A DNA stretch of 64,000 nt from Clostridium cibarium (GTDB taxonomy: Bacteria; Bacillota; Clostridia; Clostridiales; Clostridiaceae). Below, in pieces: positions 56,461-64,000 of this stretch. The stretch spans positions 1-64,000 of the forward strand of contig NZ_JACSRA010000014.1 in assembly GCF_014836335.1 (NCBI RefSeq), given 5' to 3'. How positions within the stretch are numbered: the first letter of the stretch is position 1; the number at the start of each line of letters is the position of its first letter. The notes below the pieces were generated by a model that worked only from the letters and a program-made list of their open reading frames with translations, was not told the origin of the DNA and did not search any database. Position numbers and translations under genes: made by a program.

Positions 56461-58449
56461 TTATTTTTTAACAAGTTTTACAGCCTTATTCACAATATTA
56501 TCAACTGTGAAACCATACTTCTCAAACAACTTATCCGCTTTACCAGATGCTCCAAATTCATCTAAAGAAATAACTTCTCCGTCAAGCCCTACATATTTAT
56601 GCCACCCAAAAGAAGTTAATGCTTCAACAGCTATTCGTTTTCTTACATTCTTCGGCATAACGCTTTCTTTATATTCTTCCTCTTGAGCATCAAAAACCTC
56701 GAAGGATGGAATGCTTATAATTCTTGCATCTATTCCTAACTCTGCAAGTCTATCCCACGCCTTATATATCAATCCAACTTCTGAACCTGATGCCATTAAA
56801 ATCACATCCGGAACTTCATTCTTGGAATTTTTAAGAATATATCCTCCTCTTAATGCTCTTTTTGCTGAACCATCATACAAAGGCAACTTTTGCCTTGATA
56901 ATACTAGTGATGTTGGCGTTTCCTTATTTGTTATAGCATAATACCAAGCAGCCGCAACTTCCTTTGAATCAGCAGGCCTGAAAACAGTCATATTAGGCAT
57001 ACTTCTTAGTGCTGCTAATTGTTCAATAGGTTGATGAGTTGGACCATCTTCGCCTACTCCTATGCTATCATGAGTCAAAACATAAACTACTGGAAGTTTC
57101 ATTAAAGCTGATAGCCTCATAGCTCCCTTCATATAGTCACTAAATACAAAGAAAGTAGAGCAAAATGCTTTTAACCCTCCATGGGCATATATTCCATTAG
57201 TTATAGCTGCCATAGCATGCTCTCTAACACCAAAATGAAAGTTTCTACCACTCCTATCTTCTGCAGAAAAATCTCCCATTTCCTTCATGTATGTCTTATT
57301 TGAAGGAGCTAAATCAGCTGATCCCCCAACTAAATTAGGGATTAATTTAGATAATCTATTTATAATCACTCCTGAAGATTCTCTTGTTGCCATTTCCTTA
57401 TCAAAGCTCCAAAACTCTTCATTTTCTAATAGTTCCTCCTCACTTATTTGTTCATTATTCCATCTGCTATATTCTTTAGCAAGTTCAGGATAAGTTCTCT
57501 TATAATCTTCAAATAAATTATTCCACTTTTCTTCTTTTTCAATTCCATCATTAATGTACTTATTCATATAAGTATATACTTCATCAGGTACATAAAAATC
57601 TTTTTCTTCCCATCCCAAGTTAGCTTTTAATTCTTTTATATTTTCGGCTCCCAAAGGTTCTCCATGAGCTGATGCTTTTCCTTGTTTAGCTGGACATCCA
57701 AAACCAATTTTGTTCTTAACTATGATCATTGATGGCATAGAAGTCTCTTTTTTAGCTTCGTCAATAGCATTAGATATTTCCTCCATATCATTTCCATCTG
57801 ATACTTTAATTACTTGCCAACCATAAGCTTCATATCTCTTAGCTACATCTTCTCTAAATGCTATGTCTGTACTTCCTTCTATTGAAATATTGTTTGAATC
57901 ATATAACACAATTAATTTCCCAAGTGCTAGTGTACCTGCTAGTGATGATGCTTCTCCTGATATGCCTTCCATTAAGCAGCCATCTCCAACTATTGCATAG
58001 GTATAATGATCTACTATATTAAAATTATCTCTATTAAACTTATTGGCAAGATGGGTTTCTGCTATAGACATACCTACAGCATTACATAGGCCTTGTCCAA
58101 GTGGTCCTGTTGTAATTTCAACACCTTTAGTATGTCCATACTCTGGATGCCCTGGTGTCAAGCTGCCTATTTGTCTAAAGCTCCTAATATCTTCAATTGT
58201 TAATCCATATCCAAAAAGATGTAATAAAGAATACTCTAGCATCGACCCATGTCCTGCCGATAATATAAATCTATCTCTATTATTCCATTTAGGACTTTTT
58301 CCATTATGATTCATCTTTTTCCACAAGGTAAATGCCATAGTAGCTGCACCAAGTGGCAATCCTGGATGTCCAGACTTTGCCTTTTCAATAGCATCTGCCG
58401 ACAATATTCTTATTGCATTAATCGATAGCAAATCTAACTTCTTACTCAT
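56461..58449 (-). CDS. tkt: Transketolase
   Basis: 662 residues, a complete transketolase. Thiamine-diphosphate domain with [12 protein letters not shown] and [13 protein letters not shown], pyrimidine domain with [14 protein letters not shown], the catalytic His region [13 protein letters not shown], and a C-terminal domain starting near [12 protein letters not shown]. It shuttles two-carbon units between pentose phosphates and glycolysis. It is last in the operon xylB-ROK-tal-tkt, 11 bp after tal. Confidence 0.96.
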   Translation of the reverse strand: MSKKLDLLSINAIRILSADAIEKAKSGHPGLPLGAATMAFTLWKKMNHNGKSPKWNNRDRFILSAGHGSMLEYSLLHLFGYGLTIEDIRSFRQIGSLTPGHPEYGHTKGVEITTGPLGQGLCNAVGMSIAETHLANKFNRDNFNIVDHYTYAIVGDGCLMEGISGEASSLAGTLALGKLIVLYDSNNISIEGSTDIAFREDVAKRYEAYGWQVIKVSDGNDMEEISNAIDEAKKETSMPSMIIVKNKIGFGCPAKQGKASAHGEPLGAENIKELKANLGWEEKDFYVPDEVYTYMNKYINDGIEKEEKWNNLFEDYKRTYPELAKEYSRWNNEQISEEELLENEEFWSFDKEMATRESSGVIINRLSKLIPNLVGGSADLAPSNKTYMKEMGDFSAEDRSGRNFHFGVREHAMAAITNGIYAHGGLKAFCSTFFVFSDYMKGAMRLSALMKLPVVYVLTHDSIGVGEDGPTHQPIEQLAALRSMPNMTVFRPADSKEVAAAWYYAITNKETPTSLVLSRQKLPLYDGSAKRALRGGYILKNSKNEVPDVILMASGSEVGLIYKAWDRLAELGIDARIISIPSFEVFDAQEEEYKESVMPKNVRKRIAVEALTSFGWHKYVGLDGEVISLDEFGASGKADKLFEKYGFTVDNIVNKAVKLVKK

Positions 58450-58460
58450 AATTCTCCTCC

Positions 58461-59108
58461 TTATTTACCAAATGCAGCTGCCCAATCAGCCTTAAACTTT
58501 TCTAATCCTTGATCTGTCAACGGATGCTTAATCATTTGTTTCACTAAGTTATATGGAACTGTTGCTATATCAGCACCTGCTCTTGCAGCCTCAATAACAT
58601 GTATTGGATTTCTTACACTTGCTGCTATTATCATAGTTTCTATACCATGTATTTCAAAGATTTCTGAAATTGTTCTAACAAGTTCCATACCATCCATTGA
58701 AATATCATCTATTCTACCTAAAAATGGACTTACATAAGTAGCCCCTGCATTAGCTGCTAAAAGCGCTTGAGTAGCTGAAAAAATTAAAGTCACATTGGTC
58801 TTAATACCTTCACTTGATAAAACCTTTGTAGCCTTAAGACCTTCTCCTGTCATTGGAATTTTTACAATCATATTTTTATGGATTGCTGCAATTTCTCTTC
58901 CTTCTTTAATCATTCCTTCTGCATCTTCACTAATTACTTCTCCGCTTATTGGCCCATCTACAATTTCTGTTATTTCTTTTATAACTTCATTAAAATCTCT
59001 GCCTTCCTTAGCTACTAAAGAAGGATTAGTTGTAACTCCACAAATAACCCCCATCTCATTTGCTTCTCTAATATAGTCCACATTTGCTGTATCAAGAAAA
59101 AATTTCAT
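58461..59108 (-). CDS. tal: Transaldolase (small TalC/MipB-type)
   Basis: 215 residues from the ATG at 59108 (GGGGGAG upstream); the frame extends 5 codons further but that overlaps the ribosome binding site. The Schiff-base lysine is K83 in [29 protein letters not shown] and [12 protein letters not shown] are typical of the short transaldolase/fructose-6-phosphate aldolase group. The tkt neighbour favours transaldolase activity. Confidence 0.92.
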   Translation of the reverse strand: MKFFLDTANVDYIREANEMGVICGVTTNPSLVAKEGRDFNEVIKEITEIVDGPISGEVISEDAEGMIKEGREIAAIHKNMIVKIPMTGEGLKATKVLSSEGIKTNVTLIFSATQALLAANAGATYVSPFLGRIDDISMDGMELVRTISEIFEIHGIETMIIAASVRNPIHVIEAARAGADIATVPYNLVKQMIKHPLTDQGLEKFKADWAAAFGK

Positions 59109-59145
59109 TTTATACTCCCCCAATTACTTATATTTTACCTAATTA

Positions 59146-60294
59146 TTATCTAATTTCTAAAAATTCCTCAATAGAAGTCATAGCTGCACCTAGCAAATAT
59201 GACTCTTTGAAACTAGCAACACTAACATTGCAATTATTCTCATTTGTAAATAAATTATTTCTATAAATATTTTTTCTTATGATCTCTATCTTGTTGGCTA
59301 ATAAATTGTTTATATCCCCCCCTATAATTACACTATTTGAATCTAGAATCATAATTAAATTTGATATCCCTACACTTAGTGTACCTAAATACTTTTCCAT
59401 TATCTTTTCTGCTTTTTCATCTTTTTCAACAAGTTTTTCTTCAAACTCTTCTATATCTGTTATCTCATAGGATTCGTCTTTATTGTACTCTTCAATTAAA
59501 GCATTTGTTGACGTATAAGCTTCTAAGCATCCTCTAGCCCCACATTTGCATTCTTTCCCATCTATAACTATTTTCATATGTCCCATTTCCCCAGAAGCAC
59601 TATTATCTCCCCTATATATGTTTCTGTTTATTACTATACCAAGACCAAGACCCTCAGTTATTGAAACATATAATAAATTATTTAATTTCTCTTTTCTATT
59701 CAAAAATTCATAATAAGCAGATAAATTCGCTTCATTATCTACATATACAGGCAAATTAAGATGACTAAATCTCTCTTTAATATTGAATTCTTTTACACCA
59801 AGAAAATAACAATTTTTTATTGTGCCAGTTTTAAAATCTACGGTACTCGGCATAGATATCCCAATTCCTAACACTTTTTCAAGACTGATTCCATTATCCT
59901 TTAATATCTTAAGCAAGTTCTCTTCAATTAAATATATTATTTTTTCTATTCCTTCATTGTTGTGCCTTATCTTTATAGTATCTACTATTGTTTTCTTTAA
60001 ATTAACTAAGGCTATTTTTATATGCTTAGGAGTTAAAGCTATTCCAACAGAATACTTGCACTTCTCATTTAACTTATACGATATTGCTTTTCTTCCTCCC
60101 GTTGACTCTAATGACCTTACCTCTTCAACAAACCCTTCACTCCTTAGTTCAGTTATATTAGTTGAAACTGTTGTTATACTTATATTCAATTTTCTAGAAA
60201 TCTCTAATTTAGTGATTTCCTCTTCATTTATTAATAATGATATTATTTTCTTCCTATTGGTTTCTTTTATTTTGCTATGATTTATATCTATCAA
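59146..60294 (-). CDS. ROK family repressor (XylR-like)
   Basis: 382 residues from a TTG at 60294, which follows GAGAGGAG. A longer version begins with ATG at 60360, which has only a weak site; the shorter one starts right at the conserved INHSKIKETNRKKI helix, so I prefer it. The winged helix (about 10-65) contains TKLEISRKLNISITTVSTNI. The ROK domain has the zinc motif CKCGARGCLEAYTS, the sugar-binding VYVDNEANLSAYYE and GLGLGIVINRN. It probably represses the xylB operon and senses xylose or glucose. It lies between xylB and tal on one strand. Confidence 0.88.
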   Translation of the reverse strand: MIDINHSKIKETNRKKIISLLINEEEITKLEISRKLNISITTVSTNITELRSEGFVEEVRSLESTGGRKAISYKLNEKCKYSVGIALTPKHIKIALVNLKKTIVDTIKIRHNNEGIEKIIYLIEENLLKILKDNGISLEKVLGIGISMPSTVDFKTGTIKNCYFLGVKEFNIKERFSHLNLPVYVDNEANLSAYYEFLNRKEKLNNLLYVSITEGLGLGIVINRNIYRGDNSASGEMGHMKIVIDGKECKCGARGCLEAYTSTNALIEEYNKDESYEITDIEEFEEKLVEKDEKAEKIMEKYLGTLSVGISNLIMILDSNSVIIGGDINNLLANKIEIIRKNIYRNNLFTNENNCNVSVASFKESYLLGAAMTSIEEFLEIR

Positions 60295-60366
60295 GTCTAC
60301 TTTTACTCCTCTCAAGTCTTCTTTAATAAGTAATACTTTCTTTAATAATACCACTATCATCCTTGT

Positions 60367-61875
60367 TTAAATATTAAAATCTTTTACTCTTGGATAAGCA
60401 GAATTATATAAATTATATACTTTTGAGTATTCTTCTTTCACCTCTTCATTAGGACTTACTTTCTCTCCGCCTTTTACAATCTTGCAACAAGCCTCCTCAA
60501 CAGATTCATATATTCCCGCTCCTACCCCTGCTAGTATTGCTACTCCAAGAGCAGGTCCTTCTGAAGCTTTAATTGTAGTTAATGGATATTGAAATATATC
60601 CGCCAAAATTTGTCTCCAAACTTCACTTTCAGCACCTCCACCACTTATTCTAATATGGTCAACCTTTACATCCATATCCTCTATAATATCCAAACAATTT
60701 TTTAAGCTAAAGCCTACTCCTTCTAATACAGATCTAATAAAATCATTATGATTATTTATTAAAGATACTCCTAAAAATGCACCCTTAACATTTGGATCAA
60801 TATGTGGTGTCCTCTCTCCCATAAGATATGGCAAGTAAATAATTCCGTTAGCACCCGGTTTTGAATCTTTAGCTTTTTCAGTTAAAATATCATATATATT
60901 TTTACCTAGCTTCTCACTTTCCTCTATATCTTTATGACAAAAAGTCTTTTTGAACCAATTTAGTGAAAGTCCGGCTCCTTGAGTTACTCCCATTACATGC
61001 CACTTATTTGGCACTGCATGACATAATGTATGAACTCTTCCAAACTTATCAAACCTAGGTGTGTTTGTAGCCGCAAATACAACTCCAGATGTACCTATTG
61101 TTGTTGATATTATTCCCTCACTTACTATACCATTTCCAATTGCTCCTGCCGCTTGATCTCCAGCGCCACCAACAACGGGTGTATTTACTGCTAATCCTGT
61201 TAACTTAGCTGCTTCTTCCGTAACTTTTCCACTAACAATAACTGATTCATATACATCTGCAAGTATACTTCTATCTATTCTCAAATCATCAAGCAACTCT
61301 TGACTCCAATCTCTAGTATTTATATCTAACATCTGCATCCCACTGGCATCTGACACTTCTGTCGCAAATATATCGGTTAACTTAAATCTTATATAATCTT
61401 TTGGAAGAAGAATTTTATGTATCTTCTTATAATTTTCTGGTTCATTATTTTTAATCCATAATAATTTTGAAAGAGTAAATCCTGTCAAAGCTGGATTTCC
61501 TGTTATTTTAATTAACCTTTCCTTGCCTATAACTTCTGTCATATAATCACATTCTTTTTCGGTCCTCTGATCACACCATATTATAGAATTTCTAATTACT
61601 TTGTTATCCTTATCAACCATAACAAGTCCATGCATTTGCCCGCTTAATCCTATTCCTTTAATATCAGATGCCTGTACTTTGCTTTTTTCTATAACATTCT
61701 TAATTCCTTTAACAGAAGCCTCCCACCAATCATTTGGATCCTGTTCTGCCCAACCTACTTGTGGTTGAAATAAATTATACTCGTAAGTTGCTGTTCTTAT
61801 TGTATTTCCATATTCATCAAATAATGCTGTCTTTGTTCCTGATGTCCCAATATCTAATCCTAATAAATACCTCAT
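60367..61875 (-). CDS. xylB: Xylulokinase
   Basis: 502 residues from the ATG at 61875 (AGGAGGGG upstream). FGGY-family kinase: LGLDIGTSGTKTALFDEYGN, NSIIWCDQRTEKECD, PVVGGAGDQAAGAIGNG with the catalytic Asp, and IRISGGGAESEVWRQI. It phosphorylates D-xylulose to feed the transketolase and transaldolase downstream. It is first in the operon. No xylA or xylose transporter lies in the window. Confidence 0.94.
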   Translation of the reverse strand: MRYLLGLDIGTSGTKTALFDEYGNTIRTATYEYNLFQPQVGWAEQDPNDWWEASVKGIKNVIEKSKVQASDIKGIGLSGQMHGLVMVDKDNKVIRNSIIWCDQRTEKECDYMTEVIGKERLIKITGNPALTGFTLSKLLWIKNNEPENYKKIHKILLPKDYIRFKLTDIFATEVSDASGMQMLDINTRDWSQELLDDLRIDRSILADVYESVIVSGKVTEEAAKLTGLAVNTPVVGGAGDQAAGAIGNGIVSEGIISTTIGTSGVVFAATNTPRFDKFGRVHTLCHAVPNKWHVMGVTQGAGLSLNWFKKTFCHKDIEESEKLGKNIYDILTEKAKDSKPGANGIIYLPYLMGERTPHIDPNVKGAFLGVSLINNHNDFIRSVLEGVGFSLKNCLDIIEDMDVKVDHIRISGGGAESEVWRQILADIFQYPLTTIKASEGPALGVAILAGVGAGIYESVEEACCKIVKGGEKVSPNEEVKEEYSKVYNLYNSAYPRVKDFNI

Positions 61876-61901
61876 AATACCCCTCCTATTAACCCTCGAA
61901 C

Positions 61902-61926
61902 ACATTTTAAAACACTTTTTAAATGT
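61902..61926. promoter_or_regulatory. Candidate XylR operator palindrome
   Basis: ACATTTTAAAA (61902-61912), three bases, TTTTTAAATGT (61916-61926), 11-bp arms with one mismatch. It lies just downstream of the xylB promoter, a usual place for a ROK repressor site. Confidence 0.55.
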
Positions 61927-61940
61927 ATTTTAATAAGTTA

Positions 61941-61969
61941 ATTTTATACCTTATTCTCCCACTAGTCAA
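61941..61969 (-). promoter_or_regulatory. xylB operon promoter
   Basis: Minus strand TTGACT (61964-61969), 17 bp, TAAAAT (61941-61946). Confidence 0.65.
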
Positions 61970-62084
61970 TTTAAAAATATCGATCTCTTCATTTATTGCT
62001 AAGTGATGATTAATTAATTTAGGTACAAAGGAGATTTCCAACGCTTTACATCATTTTAGTAAAACAAAACAGTAAAATATAAAA

Positions 62085-62128
62085 GACTATTTCAAGATAG
62101 AAATTTTAATTTCTATCTTGAAATAGCC
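62085..62128 (-). terminator. Terminator of the LysR gene
   Basis: Two 21-base arms (62085-62105 and 62108-62128) pair almost perfectly around a two-base gap, and the minus strand continues into a T-rich run. Confidence 0.85.
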
Positions 62129-62169
62129 TCTTCTTTACTTTGATCCTATATATTCTATTTTTATAATCT

Positions 62170-63045
62170 TTATTTATTTCTATAATATTCTATAACAAAA
62201 TCTTTAAAACTTTCAGCAGCTTTAGTTAAATACTTATTCTTAAGCCAAGATAATCCTATAGTAAAATTACAAACTGGTTTTTCAATTGGTATAACTACAA
62301 GAGGACTATTAGAATACATTTCACAAATGGACTTTGGAATTAGTGCAACACCTCTTCCTAGGTGTAACATTTCGTATATAAGCACATCATCAACTTCAAA
62401 GATTATATTTGGAGTAAATCCAGCAAGACTACATAAGTTATCGGTAATACTCCTATAAGTATAAGCTCTAGCTATAGATATAAAGTTCTCTTCTTTTGCT
62501 TCTGAAAGTAATATGCTTTTTCTATCTGAAAATCTATGATTTGGTGGAACAACTAAAACTATTTCATCTTCTTTTAAAATAACAGTTTCAATTTCTTTAC
62601 TATCTATTGGTGGTGATGTCATAGAAAAATCCACTTCTCCAGTCATTAATCTATCCTGTGATATATTTCTATTACCTAAAAATTGATGAATAGTAACCTC
62701 AGGATAACTTGTTAAAAACTCTGTTAATATTCCAAATAAAAACCTTGCATTTCCAGTAACTAAAGAAATACTATTTTCATCTAGTTTAATTTTTTTTTCT
62801 ATTTCCAATTTTGCGCTTTTAATTTCACTGAATATTGTATTAACTCTTTTTAAAAACATTTTCCCTGCTTCATTAAGCTCAATATTCCTTGCCTTTCTAT
62901 CAAACAAAGGAGTTCCAAGTTCAGCTTCTAATCTTGAAATCATAATGCTAAGGGAGGGTTGCGAAATATTTAACTCCTTGGCAGCCTTGGTTATATGCTG
63001 AAATTTTGCTACAACTTGAAAGTATTTTAACTGAAGTAATTCCAT
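62170..63045 (-). CDS. LysR family transcriptional regulator
   Basis: 291 residues. The winged helix (1-60) is LKYFQVVAKFQHITKAAKELNISQPSLSIMISRLE, split around the recognition helix. A periplasmic-binding-like effector domain (about 90-290) has SLVTGNARFLFGIL and LGRGVALIPKSI. The effector and target are unknown; no divergent metabolic gene is adjacent, but the YhgE/Pip gene upstream is on the same strand. Confidence 0.93.
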   Translation of the reverse strand: MELLQLKYFQVVAKFQHITKAAKELNISQPSLSIMISRLEAELGTPLFDRKARNIELNEAGKMFLKRVNTIFSEIKSAKLEIEKKIKLDENSISLVTGNARFLFGILTEFLTSYPEVTIHQFLGNRNISQDRLMTGEVDFSMTSPPIDSKEIETVILKEDEIVLVVPPNHRFSDRKSILLSEAKEENFISIARAYTYRSITDNLCSLAGFTPNIIFEVDDVLIYEMLHLGRGVALIPKSICEMYSNSPLVVIPIEKPVCNFTIGLSWLKNKYLTKAAESFKDFVIEYYRNK

Positions 63046-63217
63046 GCCTTAACTCCTATCACAATATTACTTTACATTTAAATTCTTTTATATTGCTTCA
63101 TTGTATATTAGGGAAATTATATATTAGATCCTTCTATAATACAATGGAAGGTTATGCCTTATTAATTCTAAACTTCTTAAACACTCTTATAATCTAAAAA
63201 AACATTCATCAATATAA

Positions 63218-63263
63218 AAGGTTTTAGTAAGTGAAATATACCTATTCTCCCTACTAAAACCTT
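63218..63263 (-). terminator. Terminator of the YhgE/Pip-family gene
   Basis: AAGGTTTTAGTA (63218-63229) pairs with TACTAAAACCTT (63252-63263) just after the stop codon. Confidence 0.75.
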
Positions 63264-63301
63264 ATTTTTTGTTTAAACTTAACTTTTTATTGATTTGATA
63301 A

Positions 63302-64000
63302 CTACATGTTTTCTTCTAAACCCTTAAACCCAATATTTTTCTTGAACATATTTATAGTCTTAGTGTTTTTTAGTGTATTTATTATAGCTCTTATAATAAA
63401 TCCTACAACTAAAAATGCACCCATAAAAGTTAGCAATATACCAAAGTTCTCTAAGTATACTGAAGAATTTATTCCTCCAATTGTCATCCTTAACATTCCA
63501 ATAGAATATGTAAACGGAAGATACTCACCTATAATTCTAAAGAATTTAGGAGCAGTTTCTATTGGGAATGTCCCACCTGAAGAAGCAAGCTGTAATAGGA
63601 ATATTATAAATATAATTGGTGTTCCAACAATTCCTATAGCATAAGATACTCCATACATCATACTAAAGAATACTACTGATATTAAGATATTATTTAGATA
63701 AAAATAACTTGTATTTACAGTATCAATTTTTAATCCTTCCACAAGAACAAAACTTAATAATAAAGCCTGCACTATTGCTATAGCTAATCCAATACTATAT
63801 TTGCCAATAAAACTCTTTGCATATTTATTTTCTGTTATTTTTAATCCCTTAGCAATTGATAGAAGAAGATTTATAAACATTCCTCCAAGCCATAAAGATA
63901 AAGATATAAAATATGGCGCTAACCCTTCACCATAATATTTAACATCATTTAAAGTATTTTCATTTAAAGCTACTGGTTCAGATATAAACTTAGACATATC
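63302..64000 (-). CDS. YhgE/Pip family membrane protein, C-terminal part (cut by the window end)
   Basis: At least 232 codons; the frame stays open through the last base of the window, so the true start lies outside. The visible part has FISEPVALNENTLNDVKYYGEGLAPYF and then about six membrane helices, ending in a basic tail. This matches the C-terminal ABC-2-like membrane domain of YhgE/Pip proteins, which are usually 700 residues or more and include the phage-infection protein and type VII secretion-associated relatives. The function here is not defined. Confidence 0.8.
   Translation of the reverse strand, partial: DMSKFISEPVALNENTLNDVKYYGEGLAPYFISLSLWLGGMFINLLLSIAKGLKITENKYAKSFIGKYSIGLAIAIVQALLLSFVLVEGLKIDTVNTSYFYLNNILISVVFFSMMYGVSYAIGIVGTPIIFIIFLLQLASSGGTFPIETAPKFFRIIGEYLPFTYSIGMLRMTIGGINSSVYLENFGILLTFMGAFLVVGFIIRAIINTLKNTKTINMFKKNIGFKGLEENM

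Overview
The window comes from a very AT-rich, anaerobic, motile, saccharolytic Firmicute, most likely Clostridium sensu stricto. The pointers are A/T-ending codons, strong GGAGG ribosome binding sites, T-rich intrinsic terminators, a cholesterol-dependent cytolysin, a PTS lactose operon, an anaerobic CO-dehydrogenase-type protein and several chemoreceptors. The species cannot be fixed from sequence alone. No rRNA, tRNA, CRISPR array, insertion sequence or prophage was seen. Most genes lie on the minus strand.

Layout. 0.2-5.3 kb: a decayed mannose-1-phosphate guanylyltransferase remnant; a MerR regulator divergent from a DXS-like thiamine-diphosphate enzyme, with two 19-bp-spacer promoters between them; a DMT exporter divergent from an AraC regulator. 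5.4-15.4 kb: a chemotaxis cluster read as cheA-mcp-cheR-cheB and cheY-cheW-mcp, interrupted by an oppositely oriented NarL/LuxR response regulator, preceded by a FlxA-like coiled-coil gene with a sigma-D-type promoter. 15.6-24.7 kb: a PadR-HAAS-DUF4097 envelope module, an aromatic-acid-exporter-like protein, an alpha/beta hydrolase, a dCache chemoreceptor, a SigY-like ECF sigma operon, and a purine permease under a guanine-type riboswitch. 25.3-32.7 kb: secreted and surface functions (cytolysin, YjfB motility protein, GH28 pectinase, CmpB-like membrane protein, peptidoglycan-binding protein, a fourth chemoreceptor).

32.8-46.6 kb is the most unusual part. It holds a stand-alone 2496-residue NRPS (C-A-T-C-A-T-R) predicted to release a dipeptide aldehyde. 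Next to it are an ECF sigma/anti-sigma pair, a radical SAM plus membrane-protein pair, and a CooS-like protein. In that protein one C-cluster cysteine is replaced by glutamate, giving a ligand set like that of hybrid-cluster proteins, so it is probably not an ordinary CO dehydrogenase.

46.7-55.7 kb is a complete tagatose-6-phosphate lactose/galactoside operon, lacR-lacA-lacB-lacF-lacE-lacG-aldolase-lacC. It ends in a secreted GH53 endo-galactanase and starts at a promoter overlapped by a catabolite-repression-like site. 55.7-62 kb: an iron-sulfur-flavoprotein-like gene and a pentose operon (xylB, ROK repressor, transaldolase, transketolase). The right edge has a LysR regulator and the C-terminal part of a YhgE/Pip membrane protein cut by the window end. 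Overall, extracellular pectin and galactan hydrolysis feeds the PTS/tagatose and pentose-phosphate routes, and chemotaxis genes are spread through the window.
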